From Uloborus plumipes (lineage: Eukaryota; Arthropoda; Arachnida; Araneae; Uloboridae): DNA of 64,000 bases. The position numbers and the translations under genes were made by a program. This document shows positions 59,027-64,000 of the stretch, one piece after another. The notes below the pieces were generated by a model. That model did not search any database, had not been told where the DNA came from, and saw only the letters and a program-made list of their open reading frames with translations. Each line of letters opens with the position of its first letter. Positions within the stretch are counted from its first letter, which is position 1. The DNA lies in assembly GCA_038373865.1 (NCBI GenBank), contig JAXGGA010004430.1, positions 24,558-88,557 on the forward strand. The letters run 5' to 3'.

Positions 59027-59308
59027 AAGTATTGCACGTACAACGATGAGGAGTATACTAAAATACCCACAAATTAATCAGGATTCGAAACTGTATTGTT
59101 AACCATTAATACGAGTACAGTATTTTTAGTACGGCAACAGAAGAAAAGTAGTTAATTATGATATACTGTACTTTCTGAACATCTGTTCCTTTAGGGGTAT
59201 ATTAAGGAAACTTTCTTATGCACCTCCACAACCAAAAGTCTAAAGGAACTCAAAAATAGCATAGGCAGTAGTGCGTTTAATAGGACGGAGCTGAGAGTTA
59301 TCAGGACG

Positions 59309-59324
59309 ACACACACACACACAC

Positions 59325-59398
<74 letters not shown>

Positions 59399-59423
59399 GC
59401 ACGCCCACACACGCACACGCACG

Positions 59424-59490
<67 letters not shown>
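59309..59490. repeat. CA/GT dinucleotide microsatellite
   Basis: About 180 bases of AC repeats with scattered G substitutions (ACACGCACAC) and a short GCGCGCGC block near 59423. Overlapping ORFs of alternating Cys-Val or Val-Arg are artefacts. Confidence 0.97.
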
Positions 59491-59493
<3 letters not shown>

Positions 59494-59656
59494 GACAGCT
59501 TTTCTAGTTTTGCCGTCATTCAAAATATAGTCCACTCGTATTACCACCTCAAAAGTTCCAGATCTTGATAAGTTTGAAATTATTTTCATACATTCCTCAC
59601 CGTTATAGGTGTAATACTTTTGAATCTTTAGCATTTCAAAAACGAATGAATTATTT

Positions 59657-59898
59657 GTACAAGGTGTGTTTGTTGAATTAAAGATCTAGGGCTAATTCAG
59701 CGGAATGAAATATTAAAAAAAAAAAAAAAGAAATACGTTTAACAGCCTTTCAAATCAACATCTCCGGCATTCACACACTTTTGCTCATGGTGGTACTAAT
59801 TCTCGAAACACGCTTTGTAGTCCTCTGAAAGTATGCCTAGAAGTTGAGAGCTACGTTTTTCTATGTGTTCTTCATGTTCTGAAATCAATGCTTTTTTA
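59657..59898 (-). mobile_element. Palindromic mariner derivative, left half
   Basis: Read on the minus strand it is the 3' end of a mariner-like transposase (T-A near AGCTCTCAACTTC, then C-V-N-A-G-D-V-D near 59750) running to a terminal region AACACACCTTGTA (59659-59671). It pairs with 62915-63121 plus 63662-63785. It matches the left half of the palindromic element at 30945-31478 in the same order. Confidence 0.65.
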
Positions 59899-61137
59899 GA
59901 GCTGGGTCATTCCACGTCAGTTCACCCGGTCATGTAACCCATGTCCTCGGATTTTGATAAAATTTGGTGTATTTAATATTTTTATGGTGGTAAGTAACCA
60001 TATGAATTATTTTGCCCATATGTGATCTGGTTTTTGTTTTACAGGTCGTCAAACTTTTCAAAAAATTACATTTTCTGTCAACCGCTAAGCCTAATCTGCA
60101 TGTATACGTATCTCTTCAGTAAATTGTGACGGGTGCAGAAATCTTTCAATATTTCCAAAAATTCTCAGATATGTTGCTGAAAGTATGAGGATTTAATAAA
60201 AAAATACTTGAAATTTATATAATATAATTTTGTTTGAATAAAATTTGAATAAACTACGACAAGCATTTTTTTTCTTGTGCAAAACATGAGTTTACTTAAG
60301 TGGCATTTCACGAAAAGGCGGAGGTCCTATTCAATAATGGAAGCATTCGAAATGAGCCTGAAGGTGTGTTCTATCATTGCAAAGAATAAAATTAGTGGTT
60401 TTTTTCGTTTTCTTGTTGCTGTTGCACAATATACACATTTCAGTATCAACATTTTTGAAAAAAAGTTCTAGTCATTTTCCTAACCTAAATTTCACTGAAA
60501 AGCAAACATACCTTTATTTTTAAGTGTATTTACAGCCCTATTATGCTACTTAAAAATCATCTTAATCCCTTATTAAGCAGAAAGAAAAGTGAGAAATAAT
60601 TTATGACTCCCAAATTCAGTTGTTAAGTTCAGCAAAATATCAGATGTAGAAAAAAGATGTGCAAAACATGAATTCACTTTAGTAGCTTTTTATGAAGAGG
60701 CGGAGGTCATATTCAATAATAGAAGCATTCGAAATAAACCTAAAGGTGTGTTCTATCATTGCAAAGAATAAAATTAGTGGCTTTTTTTCGTTTTCTTGTT
60801 GCTATTGCACAATATACACATTTCAGTACCAACATTTTTGAAAAAAGTTCTAGTCATTTCCTAACTTAATTTTCAATATTTTTTGTGTAAAAGAAGCATA
60901 GCTCATGCTTTTGTAGCATAAAAACGTATTATATTTATTTTTAATGATTTATAATTGTATTGAATGTGCGAAGAAGAGATAGGATAGCACAATCTTTGAA
61001 GAAAAAATAACAATGAAAAATATGAGTTTCCGAATATTATCGGATTGTTTGTCTTTGAAGTGTTTGTGTGATCCTGTTTTCAGCAAATTTAAGGAATATT
61101 CTGTTTGATATTTTAACGCTCGACCTTCCTTGCATTT
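59899..61137 (+). repeat. Left arm of the foldback element
   Basis: Contains a 382-base internal tandem duplication: TGCAAAACATGA starts at 60278 and 60660, each followed by GGCGGAGGTC and TGTTCTATCATTGCAAAGAA. The first copy holds a 64-codon frame (60277-60471; the first ATG is three codons in) and the second has a stop after four codons. Both features are mirrored in the right arm. Confidence 0.85.
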
Positions 61138-61664
61138 CCGACGTCGGACAGTACTTGTTGAAGTCACGTTATCATGAAATATTCGGAATACTTATTTTGT
61201 ACATATTCAATCTCCTTTTGAAGAGAATAGTAACATCTTCCAGAATCTTATGTTACGGACCGTTTGACGTAGTTATTTCATCTAACATCTTACCATTTCT
61301 TGGTTATAGTAAAGATAATAGTCCTTTCTTAGGTAAAAGATAGTCTTGCTTCAAATCCAGCATAGTCACTTACTTGAAAATTTTCAATTTTTTTCTTTTA
61401 AACTCCAATAGCAAGTGTCGAAAGCTGTATTTGCTCTTAACTGGATGCTGAAATTTCTAGTTTATTTTTATTGAATTATGTCTGTCCGGGCTCTAGCTTT
61501 TTAATTATCTCCTATTATTATTTATCAGCGCAAACCAACCTTCCTGATAAGCGAATCCAATGAAAAACAAACAAACCAAAATAGAAAACCCACTCACATT
61601 CTTTATCCCTCTTATCACTATGACCCATATTTTGATAAAATAAGAAGAGACCTGATACATGCGC
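61138..61664 (+). other. Single-copy centre of the foldback element
   Basis: Not duplicated between the arms. A 91-codon ORF runs from the left arm into it (61068-61343) without recognisable domains, so no transposase is supported. Confidence 0.5.
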
Positions 61665-62914
61665 AAATGCAAGGAAGGTTGAGCGTTAAAATATCAAACA
61701 GTATATTCCTTAAATTTGCTGAAAACAGGATCACACAAACACTTCAAAGACAAACAATCCGATAATATTCAGAAACTCACATTTTTAATTATTATTTTTA
61801 CTTTAAAGATTGTGCTATCCTATCTCTTCTTCGCACATTCAATACAATTATAATTCATTAAAACTAAATATAATACGTTTTTATGCTACAAAAGCATGAA
61901 CAATGCTTCTTTTACACAAAAAATATTGAAAATTAAGTTAGGAAAATGACTAGAACTTTTTTCAAAAATGTTGGTACTGAAATGTGTATATTGTGCAATA
62001 GCAACAAGAAAACGAAAAAAAGCCACTAATTTTATTCTTTGCAATGATAGAACACACCTTTAGGTTTATTTCGAATGCTTCTATTATTGAATATGACCTC
62101 CGCCTCTTCATAAAAAGCTACTAAAGTAAATTCATGTTTTGCACATCTTTTTTCTACATCTGATATTTTGCTGAACTTAACAACTGAATTTGGGAGTCAT
62201 AAATTATTTCTCACTTTTCTTTCTGCTTAATAAGGGATTAAGATGATTTTTAAGTAGCATAATAGGGCTGTAAATACACTTAAAAATAAAGGTATGTTTG
62301 CTTTTCAGTGAAATTTAGGTTAGGAAAATGACTAGAACTTTTTTTCAAAAATTTTGATACTGAAATGTGTATATTGTGCAACAGCAACAAGAAAACGAAA
62401 AAAACCACTAATTTTATTCTTTGCAATGATAGAACACACCTTCAGGCTCATTTCGAATGCTTCCATTATTGAATAGGACCTCCGCCTTTTCGTGAAATGC
62501 CACTTAAGTAAACTCATGTTTTGCACAAGAAAAAAAATGCTTTTCGTAGTTTATTCAAATTTTATTCAAACAAAATTATATTATATAAATTTCAAGTATT
62601 TTTTTATTAAATCCTCATACTTTCAGCAACATATCTGAGAATTTTTGGAAATATTGAAAGATTTCTGCACCCGTCACAATTTACTGAAGAGATACGTATA
62701 CATGCAGATTAGGCTTAGCGGTTGACAGAAAATGCAATTTTTTGAAAAGTTTGACGGCCTGTAAAACGAAAACCAGATCACATATGGGCAAAAGAATTCA
62801 TATGGTTACTTACCACCATAAAAATATTAAATACACCAAGTTTTATCAAAATCCGAGGACATGGGTTACAAAATCCCGTTTTCCTGGGTGATTTGACATG
62901 GATTGACCCAGCTC
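61665..62914 (-). repeat. Right arm of the foldback element
   Basis: Reverse complement of the left arm with scattered single-base changes. The 64-codon frame is present on the minus strand at 62332-62526 and differs by one residue near its end (I-K-I for I-N-I). Confidence 0.85.
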
Positions 62915-63121
62915 CTACACATTTCCACGTTCCAGCACATTCCTACACACTTTCATTAATTTACTAAACGAACAGTCCTGAGGTTTAATAGACACACCGC
63001 AAAACTTAACACTGCTGGGAGGACATCGATTTCAAGACGTAGATGACGCACACAAAAATGTAACCGCTGAACTTCGAAAAATATCTTCACATGACTATGA
63101 AGCGTATTTCCAGAATTAGTA
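62915..63121 (+). pseudogene. Mariner-like transposase C-terminus, right half of palindrome
   Basis: From 63024 the reading is H-R-F-Q-D-V-D-D-A-H-K-N-V-T-A-E-L-R, then K-I-S-S-H-D-Y-E-A-Y-F-Q-N and a stop (63117-63119). It resumes after the MITE at 63662 with L-E-E-R-F-V-L-V-G-D-D-Y-F-E, the expected C-terminal block. It carries no catalytic residue. It mirrors the left half at 59657-59898. Confidence 0.65.
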
Positions 63122-63661
63122 CAGGTATGCCTCTTTGAATGGTCGCCTCTCGTCAGCAGCTACCCCTCTTATAACGGCAAATCTTTCGTGGCACGAATGT
63201 TTTGCCCCATAGATCTAATGCTGAAATCCCCCCTAGCAACGGCTACCGAACCTCTCTGAACGGCCGCCGAGTGGGTTCGACATTTCAAATTTTCAAAAAA
63301 ATATTTTCGTTCTTTGTCCTCCCCTTCCCCCTCCCCCCGGCTCAAGATCAGCTTAGGCGAAAGATTTGTATTTTGAACTGAAAACGAACTGGAAAATAAT
63401 TGTTTCAAAGAAGAGTAAAAAACTTGAATCACAAATTGTGGTCGTATCCTTTCCTCACAAAAAGAAATAAAACATCAAATAGTATACAATTTTCCCTTAA
63501 CAGAAGTATCAAGCTTCATTTTAAGTATATGTTAGACTTACCCTTATTAGGCATAGTTGAAATTATCTCACAATTGTAATGAAAACCCATAAAAGCGGCC
63601 ACCCCTCTGAGCGGCTAAAATTTCAGAGAGAAAGGGGTGATCGCTTGGAGAGGTTTTACTG
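63122..63661. mobile_element. TA-target MITE inserted in the mariner half
   Basis: The left end after TA is CAGGTATGCCTCTTTGAATG. The right end, reversed, is CAGTAAAACCTCTCCAAGCG. Both continue with G/A-TCGCC or TCACC, an imperfect inverted repeat of the CAGTAAAACCTCTCTAA...GCGGCC type. The right flank is TG where TA is expected, a likely later mutation. Its insertion is proved by the host transposase reading resuming at 63662. The minus-strand ORF 63169-63432 lies within it and is not a gene. Confidence 0.65.
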
Positions 63662-63785
63662 TGCCGCCTTGAAGAAAGGTTTGTGCTTGTGGGAGATGAC
63701 TATTTTGAGTTTGCTTACACGTATGTTTGCTTCGTATGTTTGTTATTCAGTTTAGCCCCAATCCTGGAATCTATTAAACACACCT
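63662..63785 (+). mobile_element. Palindromic mariner derivative, outer right end
   Basis: Continues the C-terminal coding block, then ACACGTATGTTTG and TATTCAGTTTAGCCCCAATC, ending near AAACACACCTTATAG (63778-63792). This matches the complement of the left outer end 59657-59690. Confidence 0.6.
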
Positions 63786-64000
63786 TATAGTTATCCTGTA
63801 TTTTATGATTAATTAACATTCGGCGTTTTATTTGGTAAATTCAGAATTTCCTCCCTCCCAAAAGTTTAAGTTCGAGGCACGTCAATAGTCAAATGTTATT
63901 GTACTTAACTGTTCATAGGCGGCTCTTACAAGGGACAAGGGGGCGACTGCTCCTTCACTTTTTCAGAATAAAACATTAATTATTGATTGAAATTCTTTTT
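63786..64000. other. Window end, no feature seen
   Basis: TGCTCCTTCACTTTTTCAG near 63947 faintly resembles the SINE family A tail, but too little is present to call it. Confidence 0.4.

Larger units (their letters stand above)
59899..62914. mobile_element. 3.0-kb foldback element with ~1.24-kb inverted arms
   Basis: The ends are GAGCTGGGTCATTCCACGTC at the left and the complement of GAGCTGGGTCAATCCATGTC at the right. From there inward the two sides stay complementary for about 1.24 kb (59899-61137 and 61665-62914), around a 527-base single-copy centre (61138-61664). The arms are near-identical by eye over most of their length. No transposase was recognised. It sits inside a palindromic mariner derivative, in the place that is unoccupied in the 30.9-31.5-kb copy. 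It could be a long-TIR transposon or a foldback element. Confidence 0.8.

Noticed and set aside
59191..59634. 147-codon ORF of alternating Cys and Val
   Set aside because: Product of the CA/GT dinucleotide repeat.
61068..61343. 91-codon ORF at the centre of the foldback element as its transposase
   Set aside because: No catalytic or DNA-binding motif, and the first part lies in the duplicated arm.

Overview
This is an AT-rich eukaryotic nuclear window with no operons, no long intact ORFs and no ribosomal or clear tRNA genes. It looks like transposon-rich arthropod intergenic or intronic DNA. The evidence is mariner and DUF4817/DDE-type transposases, pogo-like elements, tRNA-derived SINEs, and several short repeats of types I associate with arachnid genomes. 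A spider-like host is a low-confidence guess from memory of repeat families, not something the sequence proves. Every long ORF I could interpret is low-complexity sequence, a transposase remnant or repeat DNA. The only plausible host coding piece is one candidate internal exon at 53630-53729, flanked by good splice signals.

Layout, left to right. 1-7.1 kb is mostly unclassified AT-rich DNA with three short inverted-repeat elements. At 7.1-8.0 kb a broken DDE transposon with perfect TA target copies carries a nested hAT-type MITE with a perfect 8-bp target duplication. At 9.66-10.74 kb a hAT-like element is packed with the palindrome CATCGATG. At 12.66-13.69 kb a TA-flanked element is packed with AAAACGGGA and contains a strong hairpin. 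At 18.9-19.4 kb a tRNA-derived SINE sits between 70-bp direct repeats. At 21.76-22.82 kb an inverted-repeat element contains a 144-bp tandem repeat. At 25.32-27.55 kb a pogo-like element encodes a decayed transposase with a C-terminal zinc-finger-like tail and is itself interrupted by another hAT-type MITE. At 30.9-31.5 kb there is a palindromic mariner derivative. At 34.7-37.55 kb an old local duplication contains a two-level nested insertion whose innermost layer is a TTAA-flanked piggyBac-type MITE; a long TTA microsatellite follows. At 39.6-40.3 kb, and on the minus strand at 32.5 and 54.2 kb, are members of one SINE family. At 41.82-42.57 kb lies an element with perfect 15-bp terminal repeats. 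At 44.1-45.1 kb is a 5'-truncated, frameshifted mariner transposase. At 50.6-53.2 kb is a repeat complex with a ~147-bp minisatellite in higher-order dimers and a run of GC-rich hairpins. At 59.66-63.79 kb is the most striking structure: a 3.0-kb element with ~1.24-kb near-identical inverted arms, sitting inside a palindromic mariner derivative whose right half was later hit by a third element.

Nothing here forms a pathway. The window reads as a record of repeated transposon insertion, inverted duplication and local tandem duplication, and several insertion orders can be read directly. Family names were assigned by eye from motifs, terminal repeats and target duplications; no database search was possible.
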